From: Bombus terrestris
Taxonomy: Eukaryota > Arthropoda > Insecta > Hymenoptera > Apidae
NCBI RefSeq assembly: GCF_910591885.1
Contig: NC_063271.1
Span: 17,105,001-17,169,000 of the forward strand
DNA length: 64,000 bases
Direction: 5' to 3'
Both the position numbers and the translations under genes were made by a program. The notes beneath the pieces were generated by a model, which was not told where the DNA came from, did no database searches, and saw only the letters and a list, made by a program, of their open reading frames with translations. Of the stretch, positions 46,204 to 62,800 are shown piece after piece (position 1 is the first letter of the stretch; each line of letters starts with the position of its first letter).

Positions 46204-46560
46204 CGTATAACGTTATAAACTATTACTATATAACGTATAACGTTATATACTATTGCGATGTAAATATAACGTTATAAACTATTACTATACAACGTGTAAC
46301 GTTATATAGTATTACGTTATAACGTATAACGTTATATGGTATTACGTTATAACGTATAACGTTATATGGTATTACGTTATAACGTATAACGTTATAAAGT
46401 ATTACGATATAACGTATAATGTTATATAGTATTACGTCATAACGTATAAGGTTATATAGTATTACGTCATAACGTATAACGTTATATGGTATTACGTTAT
46501 AACGTATAACGTTATGTAGTATTACGATATAACGTATAACGTTATATAGTATTACGTCAT
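46204..46560 (+). repeat. 449-bp-offset direct repeat, second copy
   Basis: Partner of 45,755-46,111. It has AACGTTATATGG near 46,480 where the first copy has ACCGTTATATGG. Confidence 0.8.
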
Positions 46561-48153
46561 AACGTATAACGTTATAAACTATTACTATATAACGTATAAC
46601 GTTATATAGTACTACGTTATAACGTATAACGTTATAAGCTATTACTATATAACGTATAACGTTATATGGTATAACGATATAATGTATAACGTTATATAGT
46701 ATTACGTTATGACGTATAACGTTATAAACTATTACTATATAACGTATAACGTTATATACTATTACGACGTAACGTATAACGTTATATACTATTACTATAC
46801 AACGTGTATCGTTATATAGTACTACGTTATAAAGTATAACGTTATAAACTATTACTATACAACGTGTAACGTTATATAGTATTACGTTATAACGTATAAC
46901 GTTATAAACAATAGCTATACAATGTGTAACGATATACTATTACGATGTAACGTATAACGTTGTATAGTACTACGTTATAACGTATAACGTTATATGGTAT
47001 TACGTTATAACGTATAACGTTATATAGTATTACGTCATAACGTATAACGTTATATCGTATTACGTTATAACGTATAACGTTATAAACTATTACTATACAA
47101 CGTATAACGTTATATAGTATTACGTCATAACGTATAACGTTTTAAACTATTACTATATAACGTAAAACGTCATATAGTATTACGATGTAACGTATAACGT
47201 TATAAACTATTACTATATAACGTATAACGTTATATACTATTACGTTGTAATGTTTAACGTTATATATTATTACTATACAACGTGTATCGTTATATAGTAC
47301 TACGTTATAACGTATAACATTATAAACTATTACTATACAACGTGTAACGTTACATAGTATTACGTCATAACGTGTAACGTTACATAGTATTACGTCATAA
47401 CGTATAACGTTATATGGTGTTACGTTATAACGTATAACATTATGTAGTATTACGATATAACGTATAACGTTATATAGTATTACGTCATAACGTATAACGT
47501 TATAAACTATTACTATATAACGTATAACGTTATATACTATTACGACGTAAATATATCGTTATAAACTATTACTATACAACGCGTAACGTTATATAGTATT
47601 ACGTTCTAACGTATAACGTTATATGGTATTACGATGTAAATATATCGTTATAAACTATTACTATACAACGCGTAACGTTATATAGTATTACGTTATAACG
47701 TATAACGTTATATGGTATTACGTTATAACGTATAACGTTATATATTATTACGATATAACGTATAACGTTAAATAGTATTACGTCATAACGTATAACGTTA
47801 TATGGTATTACGTTATTACGTATAACGTTATATATTATTACTATACAATGTGTAACGGTATATCGTATGCCGTTATAAAATTATTACGTAAAACGTTATA
47901 TACTATTACGTTATAACGTATAACGTTATATCGTATTTCTATACAACGTATAACGTTATATAGTATTACGTTATAACGTATAACGTTATATAGTATTACG
48001 TCATAACGTATAACGTTATAAACTACAACTATATAACGTATAACGTTATATACTATTACGATGTAATGTTTAACGTTATATACTATTACTATACAACGTG
48101 TATCGTTATATAGTATTACGTTATGACGTATAACGTTATATGGTATTACGATA

Positions 48154-51100
48154 TAACGTAGAACGTTATATAGTATTACGTCATAACGTATAACGTTATA
48201 TAGTATTACGTCATAACGTATAACGTTATAAACTATTACTATATAACGTATAACGTTATATACTATTACGATGTAAATATAACGTTATAAACTATTACTA
48301 TATAACGTGTAGCGTTATATAGTATTACGTTGTACGTTTAACGTTATAAACTATTACTATACAACGTGTAACGTTATATAGTATTACGTTATAACGTATA
48401 ACGTTATATGGTATTACGTTATAACGTATAACGTTATATGGTATTACGTTATAACATAACGTTATATAGTATTACTTTACAACGTGTAACGTTATATAGT
48501 ATTACGTCATAACGTGTAAGGTTATAAACTACTACTATATAACGTATAACGTTATATACTATTACGGTGTAATGTTTAACGTTATATACTATTACTATAC
48601 AACGTGTATCGTTATTTAGTACTACGTTGCAACGTATAACGTTATAAACTATTACTATATAACGTGTAACGTTATATAGTATTACGTTATAACGTATAAC
48701 GTTATATGGTATTACGTTATAACGTATAACGTTATATGGTATTACGTTATAACATAACGTTATATGGTTTTACTTTACAACGTGTAACGTTATATAGTAT
48801 TCCATTATAACGTTATTATGTATAACGTTATATACTATTACTATACAACGTGTAACGTTATATTGTATTACGTTATGACGTATAACGATTTATAGTATTA
48901 CATTAAAACGTATAACGTTATTTAGTATTACGATGTAACGTATACCGTTATAAACTATAACCATACAACGTGTAACGATATATAGTATTACGTTATTACG
49001 TATAACGCTATATAGTATTACGTCATAACGTATAACGTTATATGGTTTTACGTTATAACGTATAACGTTATATGGTGTTACGTTATAACCTGCAACGATA
49101 TATAGTATTACGTTATTACGAATAACGTTATATAGTATTACGTCATAACGTATAACGTTATATGGTGTTACGTTATAACGTATAACGTTATGTAGTATTA
49201 CGATATAACGTATAACGTTATATAGTATTACATCATAACGTATAACGTTATAAACTATTACTATACAACGTATAACGTTATATAGTATTACGTCATAACG
49301 TATAACGTTTTAAACTATTACTATATAACGTATAACGTCATATAGTATTACGATGTAACGTATAACGTTATAAACTATTACTATATAACGTATAACGTTA
49401 TATACTATTACGTTGTAATGTTTAACGTTATATATTATTACTATACAACGTGTATCGTTATATAGTACTACGTTATAACGTATAACGTTATAAACTATTA
49501 CTATATAACGTATAACGTTGTATGGTATTACGATATAATGTATAACGTTATATGGTATTACGTTATAACGTATAACGTTATATAGTATTACGTTATAACG
49601 TATAACGTTATATAGTATTACGTCATAACGTATAACGTTATAAACTATAAACATATAATGTATAATGTTATATACTATTACGATGTAACGTATAACGTTA
49701 TAAACTACAACTATATAACGTATATCGTTATATACTATTACGATGTAATGTTTAACGTTATATACTATTACTATACAACGTGTATTGTTATATAGTACTA
49801 CGTTGTAACGTATAACGTTATAAACTATTACTATAAAACGTGTAACGTTATATAGTATTACGTTATAACGTATAACGTTATATAGTATTACGTCATAACG
49901 TATAACGTTATAAACTACAACTATATAACGTATAACGTTATATACTATTACGATGTAACGTATAACGTTATAAACTATTACTATATAACGTATAACGTTA
50001 TATACTATTACGATGTAATGTTTAACGTTATATATTATTACTATACAACGTGTATCGTTATATAGTACTACGTTATATCGTATAACGTTATAAACTATTA
50101 CTATTCAACGTATAACGTTATATAGTATTACGTCATAACGTATAACGTTATAAACTATTACTATATAACGTATAACGTTATATGGTATTACGATATAATG
50201 TAAACGTTATATAGTATTACGTTATGACGTATAACGTTATAAACTATTACTATATAAAGTATAACTTTATATACTATTACGATGTAACGTATGACGTTAT
50301 ATACTATTACTATACAACGTGTATCGTTATAGAGTACTACGTTATAACGTATAACGTTATAAACTATTACTATATAACGTATAACGTTGTATGGTATTAC
50401 GATATAATGTATAACGTTATATAGTATTACGTTATAACGTATAACGTTATATACTATTACTATACAACGTGTAACGTTATATAGTACTACGTTATAACGT
50501 ATAACGTTATAAACTATTACTATATAACGTATAACGTTATATGGTATTACGATATAATGTAAACGTTATATAGTATTACGTTATGACGTATAACGTTATA
50601 AACTATTACTATATAAAGTATAACTTTATATACTATTACGATGTAACGTATGACGTTATATACTATTACTATACAACGTGTATCGTTATAGAGTACTACG
50701 TTATAACGTATAACGTTATAAACTATTACTATACAACGTGTAACGCTATATAGTATTACGTTATAACGTATAACGTTATAAACAATAACAATACAAAGTG
50801 TAACATTATATACTATTACGATGTAACGTATAAAGTAGTATAGTATTACGTCATAACGTATAACGTTATATGGTATTACGTTATAACGTGTAACGTTATA
50901 TAGTATTACGATATAACGTATAACGTTATATAGTGTTACGTCATAACGTATAAGGTTATAAACTATTACTATATAACGTATAACGTTATATACTATTACG
51001 ATGTAATGTTTAACGTTATATATTATTACTATACAACGTGCATCGTTATATATTACTACGTTATATCGTATAACGTTATAAACTATTACTATACAACGTA

Positions 51101-53645
51101 TAACGTTATATAGTATTACGTCATAACGTATAACGTTATAAACTATTACTATATAACGTATAGCGTTATATAGTATTACGATATAACGTATAACGTTATA
51201 TAGTATTACGTCATAACGTATAACGTTATATAGTATTACGTCATAACGTATAACGTTATAAACTATTACTATATAACGTATAACGTTATATACTATTGCG
51301 ATGTAAATATAACGTTATAAACTATTACTATACAACGTGTAACGTTATATAGTATTACGTTATAACGTATAACGTTATATGGTATTACGTTATAACGTAT
51401 AACGTTATATGGTATTACGTTATAACGTATAACGTTATAAAGTATTACGATATAACGTATAATGTTATATAGTATTACGTCATAACGTATAAGGTTATAT
51501 AGTATTACGTCATAACGTATACCGTTATATGGTATTACGTTATAACGTATAACGTTATGTAGTATTACGATATAACGTATAACGTTATATAGTATTACGT
51601 CATATCGTATAACGTTATATTGTATTACGATATAACGTAGAACGTTATATAGTATTACGTCATAACGTATAACGTTATATGGTATTACGTTATAACGTAT
51701 AACGTTATAAACTATTACTATATAACGTATAACGTTATATACTATTGCGATGTAAATATAACGTTATAAACTATTACTATGCAACGTGTAACGTTATATA
51801 GTATTACGTTATAACGTATAACGTTATATGGTATTACGTTATAACGTATAACGTTATATGGTATTACGTTATAACGTATAACGTTATAAAGTATTACGAT
51901 ATAACGTATAATGTTATATAGTATTACGTCATAACGTATAAGGTTATATAGTATTACGTCATAACGTATAACGTTATATGGTATTACGTTATAACGTATA
52001 ACGTTATGTAGTATTACGATATAACGTATAACGTTATATAGTATTACGTCATAACGTATAACGTTATAAACTATTACTATATAACATATAACGTTATATA
52101 GTACTACGTTATAACGTATAACGTTATAAGCTATTACTATATAACGTATAACGTTATATGGTATAACGATATAATGTATAACGTTATATAGTATTACGTT
52201 ATGACGTATAACGTTATAAACTATTACTATATAACGTATAACGTTATATACTATTACGACGTAACGTATAACGTTATATACTATTACTATACAACGTGTA
52301 TCGTTATATAGTACTACGTTATAAAGTATAACGTTATAAACTATTACTATACAACGTGTAACGTTATATAGTATTACGTTATAACGTATAACGTTATAAA
52401 CAATAGCTATACAATGTGAAACGATATACTATTACGATGTAACGTATAACGTTGTATAGTACTACGTTATAACGTATAACGTTATATGGTATTACGTTAT
52501 AACGTATAACGTTATATAGTATTACGTCATAACGTATAACGTTATATCGTATTACGTTATAACGTATAACGTTATAAACTATTACTATACAACGTATAAC
52601 GTTATATAGTATTACGTCATAACGTATAACGTTTTAAACTATTACTATATAACGTAAAACGTCATATAGTATTACGATGTAACGTATAACGTTATAAACT
52701 ATTACTATATAACGTATAACGTTATATACTATTACGTTGTAATGTTTAACGTTATATATTATTACTATACAACGTGTATCGTTATATAGTACTACGTTAT
52801 AACGTATAACATTATAAACTATTACTATACAACGTGTAGCGTTACATAGTATTACGTCATAACGTGTAACGTTACATAGTATTACGTCATAACGTATAAC
52901 GTTATATGGTGTTACGTTATAACGTATAACATTATGTAGTATTACGATATAACGTATAACGTTATATAGTATTACGTCATAACGTATAACGTTATAAACT
53001 ATTACTATATAACGTATAACGTTATATACTATTACGACGTAAATATATCGTTATAAACTATTACTATACAACGCGTAACGTTATATAGTATTACGTTCTA
53101 ACGTATAACGTTATATGGTATTACGATGTAAATATATCGTTATAAACTATTACTATACAACGCGTAACGTTATATAGTATTACGTTATAACGTATAACGT
53201 TATATGGTATTACGTTATAACGTATAACGTTATATATTATTACGATATAACGTATAACGTTAAATAGTATTACGTCATAACGTATAACGTTATATGGTAT
53301 TACGTTATTACGTATAACGTTATATATTATTACTATACAATGTGTAACGGTATATCGTATGCCGTTATAAAATTATTACGTAAAACGTTATATACTATTA
53401 CGTTATAACGTATAACGTTATATCGTATTTCTATACAACGTATAACGTTATATAGTATTACGTTATAACGTATAACGTTATATAGTATTACGTCATAACG
53501 TATAACGTTATAAACTACAACTATATAACGTATAACGTTATATACTATTACGATGTAATGTTTAACGTTATATACTATTACTATACAACGTGTATCGTTA
53601 TATAGTATTACGTTATGACGTATAACGTTATATGGTATTACGATA
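48154..53645 (+). repeat. 5,492-bp tandem higher-order repeat, second copy
   Basis: Directly adjoins the first copy. The junction region carries the CGTAGAACG variant near 48,158, and the same variant appears at the end of this copy near 53,650, followed by another AGAACG monomer. It differs from copy one at informative positions: C at 49,468 (A in copy one) and C at 49,936 (T in copy one). Confidence 0.9.
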
Positions 53646-56600
53646 TAACGTAGAACGTTATATAGTATTACGTCATAACGTAGAACGTTATATAGTATTA
53701 CGTCATAACGTATAACGTTATATGGTATTACGTTATAACGTATAACGTTATGTAGTATTACGATATAACGTATAACGTTATATAGTATTACGTCATAACG
53801 TATAACGTTATAAACTATTACTATATAACGTATAACGTTATATAGTACTACGTTATAACGTATAACGTTATAAGCTATTACTATATAACGTATAACGTTA
53901 TATGGTATAACGATATAATGTATAACGTTATATAGTATTACGTTGTGACGTATAACGTTATAAACTATTACTATATAACGTATAACGTTATATACTATTA
54001 CGACGTAACGTATAACGTTATATACTATTACTATACAACGTGTATCGTTATATAGTACTACGTTATAAAGTATAACGTTATAAACTATTACTATACAACG
54101 TGTAACGTTATATAGTATTACGTTATAACGTATAACGTTATAAACAATAGCTATACAATGTGAAACGATATACTATAACGATGTAACGTATAACGTTGTA
54201 TAGTACTACGTTATAACGTATAACGTTATATGGTATTACGTTATAACGTATAACGTTATATAGTATTACGTCATAACGTATAACGTTATATCGTATTACG
54301 TTATAACGTATAACGTTATAAACTATTACTATACAACGTGTAACGTTACATAGTATTACGTCATAACGTGTAACGTTACATAGTATTACGTCATAACGTA
54401 TAACGTTATATGGTGTTACGTTATAACGTATAACATTATGTAGTATTACGATATAACGTATAACGTTATATAGTATTACGTCATAACGTATAACGTTATA
54501 AACTATTACTATATAACGTATAACGTTATATACTATTACGACGTAAATATATCGTTATAAACTATTACCATACAACGCGTAACGTTATATAGTATTACGT
54601 TCTAACGTATAACGTTATATGGTATTACGATGTAAATATATCGTTATAAACTATTACTATACAACGCGTAACGTTATATAGTATTACGTTATAACGTATA
54701 ACGTTATATGGTATTACGTTATAACGTATAACGTTATATATTATTACGATATAACGTATAACGTTAAATAGTATTACGTCATAACGTATAACGTTATATG
54801 GTATTACGTTATTACGTATAACGTTATATATTATTACTATACAATGTGTAACGGTATATCGTATGCCGTTATAAAATTATTACGTAAAACGTTATATACT
54901 ATTACGTTATAACGTATAACGTTATATCGTATTTCTATACAACGTATAACGTTATATAGTATTACGTTATAACGTATAACGTTATATAGTATTACGTCAT
55001 AACGTATAACGTTATAAACTACAACTATATAACGTATAACGTTATATACTATTACGATGTAATGTTTAACGTTATATACTATTACTATACAACGTGTATC
55101 GTTATATAGTACTACGTTGTAACGTATAACGTTATAAACTATTACTATACAACGTGTAACGTTATATAGTATTACGTTATAACGTATAACGTTATATGGT
55201 ATTACGTTATAACGTATAACGTTATAAACAATAGCTATACAATGCGAAACGATATACTATTACGATGTAACGTATAACGTTGTATAGTACTACGTTATAA
55301 CGTATAACGTTATATGGTATTACGTTATAACGTATAACGTTATATGGTATAACGATATAATGTATAACGTTATATAGTATTACGTTGTGACGTATAACGT
55401 TATAAACTATTACTATATAACGTATAACGTTATATACTATTACGTTATAACGTATAACGTTATATACTATTACTATACAACGTGTATCGTTATATAGTAC
55501 TACGTTATAAAGTATAACGTTATAAACTATTACTATACAACGTGTAACGTTATATAGTATTACGTTATAACGTATAACGTTATAAACAATAGCTATACAA
55601 TGTGAAACGATATACTATTACGATGTAACGTATAACGTTGTATAGTACTACGTTATAACGTATAACGTTATATGGTATTACGTTATAACGTATAACGTTA
55701 TATAGTATTACGTCATAACGTATAACGTTATATCGTATTACGTTATAACGTATAACGTTATAAACTATTACTATACAACGTATAACGTTATATAGTATTA
55801 CGTCATAACGTATAACGTTTTAAACTATTACTATATAACGTATAACGTCATATAGTATTACGATGTAACGTATAACGTTATAAACTATTACTATATAACG
55901 TATAACGTTATATACTATTACGTTGTAATGTTTAACGTTATATATTATTACTATACAACGTGTATCGTTATATAGTACTACGTTATAACGTATAACATTA
56001 TAAACTATTACTATACAACGTGTAACGTTACATAGTATTACGTCATAACGTGTAACGTTACATAGTATTACGTCATAACGTATAACGTTATATGGTGTTA
56101 CGTTATAACGTATAACATTATGTAGTATTACGATATAACGTATAACGTTATATAGTATTACGTCATAACGTATAACGTTATAAACTATTACTATATAACG
56201 TATAACGTTATATACTATTACGACGTAAATATATCGTTATAAACTATTACTATACAACGCGTAACGTTATATAGTATTACGTTCTAACGTATAACGTTAT
56301 ATGGTATTACGATGTAAATATATCGTTATAAACTATTACTATACAACGCGTAACGTTATATAGTATTACGTTATAACGTATAACGTTATATGGTATTACG
56401 TTATAACGTATAACGTTATATATTATTACGATATAACGTATAACGTTAAATAGTATTACGTCATAACGTATAACGTTATATGGTATTACGTTATTACGTA
56501 TAACGTTATATATTATTACTATACAATGTGTAACGGTATATCGTATGCCGTTATAAAATTATTACGTAAAACGTTATATACTATTACGTTATAACGTATA

Positions 56601-56820
56601 ACGTTATATCGTATTTCTATACAACGTATAACGTTATATAGTATTACGTTATAACGTATAACGTTATATAGTATTACGTCATAACGTATAACGTTATAAA
56701 CTACAACTATATAACGTATAACGTTATATACTATTACGATGTAATGTTTAACGTTATATACTATTACTATACAACGTGTATCGTTATATAGTATTACGTT
56801 ATGACGTATAACGTTATATG
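53646..56820 (+). repeat. Rearranged 1.5-1.7-kb satellite blocks
   Basis: No gene is visible. Marker 1 (with the AAAATTATTACG variant) occurs at 53,338, 54,842 and 56,524, giving steps of 1,504 and 1,682 bp. The first block matches 51.9-52.6 kb at an offset of about 1,744 bp, then switches near 54,340 to an offset of 1,504 bp, which implies loss of about 240 bp (eight monomers). The variant GTTGTGACG near 53,943 and 55,386 is confined to this stretch. Repeated unequal exchange within the end of the 5,492-bp unit would explain it. Confidence 0.7.
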
Positions 56821-59800
56821 GTATTACGATATAAAGTATACCGTTATATAGTATTACGTCATAACGTATAACGTCATATGGTATTACGTTATTACGTTTA
56901 ACGTTATATAGTATTACGATATAACGTATAACGTTATATAGTATTACGATATAACGTATAAGGTTATAAACTATTACTATATAATGTTTAACGTTATATA
57001 CTATTACGATGTAATGTTTAACGTTATATATTATTACTATACAACGTGTATCGTTATATAGTACTACGTTATATCGTATAACGTTATAAACTATTACTAT
57101 ACAACGTGTAACGTTATATAGTATTACGTTATAACGTATAACGTTATATGTTATTACGTTATAACGTATAACGTTATATATTATTACGATATAACGTACA
57201 ACGTTATATAGTATTACGTCATAACGTATAAGGTTATAAACTATAACTATATAACGTATAACGTTATATACTATTACGATGTAACGTATAACGTTATAAA
57301 CTATTACTATACAACGTGTATCGTTATTTAGTACTACGTTGTAACGTATAACGTTATATGGTATTACGTTATAACGTATAACGTTATATAGTATTACGCT
57401 ATAACGTATAACGTTATATAGTATTACGTCATAACGTATAACGTTATAAACTATAACTATATAACGTATAACGTTATATACTATTACGATGTAAGGTATA
57501 ACGTTATAAACTGTTACTATACAACGTGTAACGTTATATAGTATGACGTTATATCGTATAACGTTATATGGTATTACGTTATAACGTATAACGTTATATA
57601 GTATTACGATATAACGTATAACGTTATATAGTATTACGATATAACGTAGAACGTTATATAGTATTACGTCATAACGTATAACGTTATATGGTATTACGTT
57701 ATAACGTATAACGTTAGGTAGTATTACGATATTACGTATAACGCTATATAGTATTACGGCATTACGTATAACGTTATATGGTGTTACGTTATAACGTATA
57801 ACCTTATATTCTGTTACGTTATAATGTGCAACGATATATAGTATTACGTTATTACGAATAACGTTATATAGTATTACGTCATAACGTATAACATTATATG
57901 GTATTACGTTATAACGTATAACGTTATAAAGTATTACGTCATAACGTATAACGTTATAAACTATTACTATATAACGTATAACGTTATATACTATTACTAT
58001 ACAACGTGTAACGTTATATAGTACTACGTTATAACGTATAACGTTATATGGTGTTACGTTATAACGTGCAACGATATATAGTATTACGTTATTACGAATA
58101 ACGTTATATAGTATTACGTCATAGCGTATAACGTTATAAACGATTACCATACAACGTATAACGTTATATAGTATTACGTCATAACGTGTAAGGTTATAAA
58201 CTACTACTATATAACGTATAACGTTATATACCATTACGGTGTAATGTTTAACGTTATATACTATTACTATACAACGTGTATCGTTATTGAGTACTACGTT
58301 GTAACGTATAACGTTATAAACTATTACTATACAACGTGTAACGTTATATGGTATTACGTTATAACGTATAACGTTATATGGTATTACGTTATAACGTATA
58401 ACGTTATATAGTATTACGTTATAACGTATAACGTTATATAGTATTACGTCATAACGTATAACGTTATGTAGTATTACGATATAACGTATAACGTTATATA
58501 GTATTACGTCATAACGTATAACGTTATGTAGTATTACGTCATAACGTATAACGTTATAAATTATTACTATATAACGTATAACGTTATATACTATTACGAT
58601 GTAAATATAACGTTATAAACTATTACTATATAAAGTGTAACGTTATATAGTATTACGTTATAACGTATAACGTTATATGGTATTACGTTATAACGTATAA
58701 CGTTATATAGTATTACTTTACAACGTGTAACGTTATATAGTATTCCATTATAACGTTATTATGTATAACGTTATATACTATTACTATACAAGTGTAACGT
58801 TATATTGTATTACGTTATGACGTATAACGATTTATAGTATTACATTAAAACGTATAACGTTATTTAGTATTACGATGCAACGTATACCGTTATTAACTAT
58901 AACCATACAACGTGTAACGAAATATAGTATTACGTTATTACGTATAACGCTATATAGTATTACGTCATAACGTATAACGTTATATGGTTTTACGTTATAA
59001 CGTATAACGTTATATGGTGTTACGTTATAATGTGCAACGATATATAGTATTACGTTATTACGAATAACGTTATATAGTATTACGTCATAACGTATAACGT
59101 TTTATGGTATTACGTCATAACGTATAACGTTATAAACTATTACTATACAACGTATAACGTTATATACTATTACGATGTAAGGTATAACGATATAAACTAT
59201 TACTATACAACGTGTAACGTTATATAGTATGACGTTATATCGTATAACGTTATAAACTATTAGTATATAACGTATAACGTTATATAGTATTACGTCATAG
59301 CGTATAACGTTATAAACTATTACTATACAACGTATAACGTTATATAGTATTACGATATAACGTATAACGTTATATACTATAACGATGTAATGTATAACGT
59401 TATATACTATTACTGTACAACGTGTAACGTTATATAGTACTACTTTATAACGTATAACGTTATATGGTATTACGTTATAACGTATAGCGTTATATGGTAT
59501 TACGTTATAACGTATAACGTTATATAGTATTACGTCATAACGTATAACGTTATATAGTATTACGTCATAACGTATAACGTTATATATTATTACTATACAA
59601 CGTGCATCGTTATATAGTACTACGTTATATCGTATAACGTTATAAACTATTACTATATAACGTATAACGTTATATAGTATTACGTCATAGCGTATAACGT
59701 TATAAACGATTACTATACAACGTATAACGTTATATAGTATTACGTCATAACGTGTAAGGTTATAAACTACTACTATACAACGTATAACGTTATATACTAT

Positions 59801-62800
59801 TACGGTGTAATGTTTAACGTTATATACTATTACTATACAACGTGTATCGTTATTTAGTACTACGTTGTAACGTATAACGTTATAAACTATTACTATACAA
59901 CGTGTAACGTTATATAGTATTACGTTATGACGTATAACGTTATATGGTATTACGTTATAACGTATAGCGTTATATGGTATTACGTTATAACGTATAACGT
60001 TATATAGTATTACGTTATAACGTATAACGTTATATAGTATTACGTCATAACGTATAACGTTATAAACTATAACTATATAACGTATAACGTTATATACTAT
60101 TACGATGTAACGTATAACGTTATAAACTATTACTATACAACGTGTAACGTTACATAGTATGACGTTATATCGCATAACGTTATATGGTATTACGTTATAA
60201 TGTATAACGTTATATAGTATTACGATATAACGTATAACGTTATATAGTATTACGTCATAACGTATAACGTTATAAACTATTACTATATAACGTATAACGT
60301 TATATACTATTACGATGTAACGTATAACGTTATATACTATTACTATACAACGTGTAACGTTATATAGCACTACGTTATAAAGTATAACGTTATATACTAT
60401 TACTATACAACGTGTAACGTTATATAGTATTACGTTATAACGTATAACGTTATAAACAATAACTATACAAAGTGTAACGATATACTATTACGATGTAACG
60501 TATAACGTTGTATAGTACTACGTTATAACGTATAACGTTATAAACTATTACTATACAACGTATAACGTTATATAGTATTACGTTATAACGTATAACGTTA
60601 TATAGTATTACGTCATAACGTGTAATGTTATAAACTACTACTATATAACGTATAACGTTATATACTATTACGGTGTAATGTTTAACGTTATATACTATTA
60701 CTATACAACGTGTATCGTTATTTAGTACTACGTTGTAACGTATAACGTTATAAACTATTACTATACAACGTGTAACGTTATATAGTATTACGTTATAACG
60801 TATAACGTTATATGGTATTACTTTATAACGTATAACGTTATATAGTATTACGTTATAACGTATAACGTTATATAGTATTACGTTATAACGTATAACGTTA
60901 TATAGTATTACGTCATAACGTATAACGTTATAAACTATAACTATATAACGTATAACGTTATATGCTATTACGATGTAACGTATAACGTTATAAACTATTA
61001 CTATATAACGTATAACGTTATAACTATTACGATGTAATGTTTATCGTTATATATTATTACTATACAACGTGTATCGTTACATAGTACTACGTTATATCGT
61101 ATAACGTTATAAACTATTACTATACAACGTATAACGTTATATAGTATTACGTCATAACGTATAACGTTATAAACTATTACTATATAACGTATAACGTTAT
61201 ATAGTATTACGATAAAACGTAGAACGTTATATAGTATTACGTCATAACGTATAACGTTATATGGTATTACGTTATAACGTATAACGTTATGTAGTATTAC
61301 GATATAACGTATAACGTTATGTAGTATTACGATATAACGTATAACGTTATATAGTATTACGTCATAACGTATAACGTTATATAGTATTACGTCATAACGT
61401 ATAACGTTATAAACTATTACTATATAACGTATAACGTTATATACTATTACGATGTAAATATAACGTTATAAACTATTACTATATAACGTGTAGCGTTATA
61501 TAGTATTACGTTGTACGTTTAACGTTATAAACTATTACTATACAACGTGTAACGTTATATAGTATTACGTTATAACGTATAACGTTATATGGTATTACGT
61601 TATAACGTATAACGTTATATGGTATTACGTTATAACATAACGTTATATAGTATTACTTTACAACGTGTAACGTTATATAGTATTACGTCATAACGTGTAA
61701 GGTTATAAACTACTACTATATAACGTATAACGTTATATACTATTACGGTGTAATGTTTAACGTTATATACTATTACTATACAACGTGTATCGTTATTTAG
61801 TACTACGTTGCAACGTATAACGTTATAAACTATTACTATACAACGTGTAACGTTATATAGTATTACGTTATAACGTATAACGTTATATGGTATTACGTTA
61901 TAACGTATAACGTTATATGGTATTACGTTATAACATAACGTTATATAGTATTACTTTACAACGTGTAACGTTATATAGTATTCCGTTATAACGTTATTAT
62001 GTATAACGTTATATACTATTACTATACAACGTGTAACGTTATATTGTATTACGTTATGACGTATAACGATTTATAGTATTACATTAAAACGTATAACGTT
62101 ATTTAGTATTACGATGTAACGTATACCGTTATAAACTATAACCATACAACGTGTAACGATATATAGTATTACGTTATTACGTATAACGCTATATAGTATT
62201 ACGTCATAACGTATAACGTTATATGGTTTTACGTTATAACGTATAACGTTATATGGTGTTACGTTATAATGTGCAACGATATATAGTATTACGTTATTAC
62301 GAATAACGTTATATAGTATTACGTCATAACGTGTAACGTTATATGGTGTTACGTTATAACGTATAACGTTATATAGTATTACGATATAACGTATAACGTT
62401 ATATAGTATTACATCATAACGTATAACGTTATAAACTATTACTATACAACGTATAACGTTATATAGTATTACGTCATAACGTATAACGTTTTAAACTATT
62501 ACTATATAACGTATAACGTCATATAGTATTACGATGTAACGTATAACGTTATAAACTATTACTATATAACGTATAACGTTATATACTATTACGTTGTAAT
62601 GTTTAACGTTATATATTATTACTATACAACGTGTATCGTTATATAGTAATACGTTATAACGTATAACGTTATAAACTATTACTATATAACGTATAACGTT
62701 GTATGGTATTACGATATAATGTATAACGTTATATGGTATTACGTTATAACGTATAACGTTATATAGTATTACGTTATAACGTATAACGTTATATAGTATT

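Larger units (their letters stand above)
42662..48153 (+). repeat. 5,492-bp tandem higher-order repeat, first copy
   Basis: Landmarks recur 5,492 bp downstream: CGTTGTACG at 42,836 and 48,328, marker 2 at 43,394 and 48,886, and marker 1 at 47,846 and 53,338. The unit contains the 359-bp and 449-bp internal duplications. Its first 2.67 kb are also part of the 18.67-kb-separated duplication and so occur three times in the window. Confidence 0.9.
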
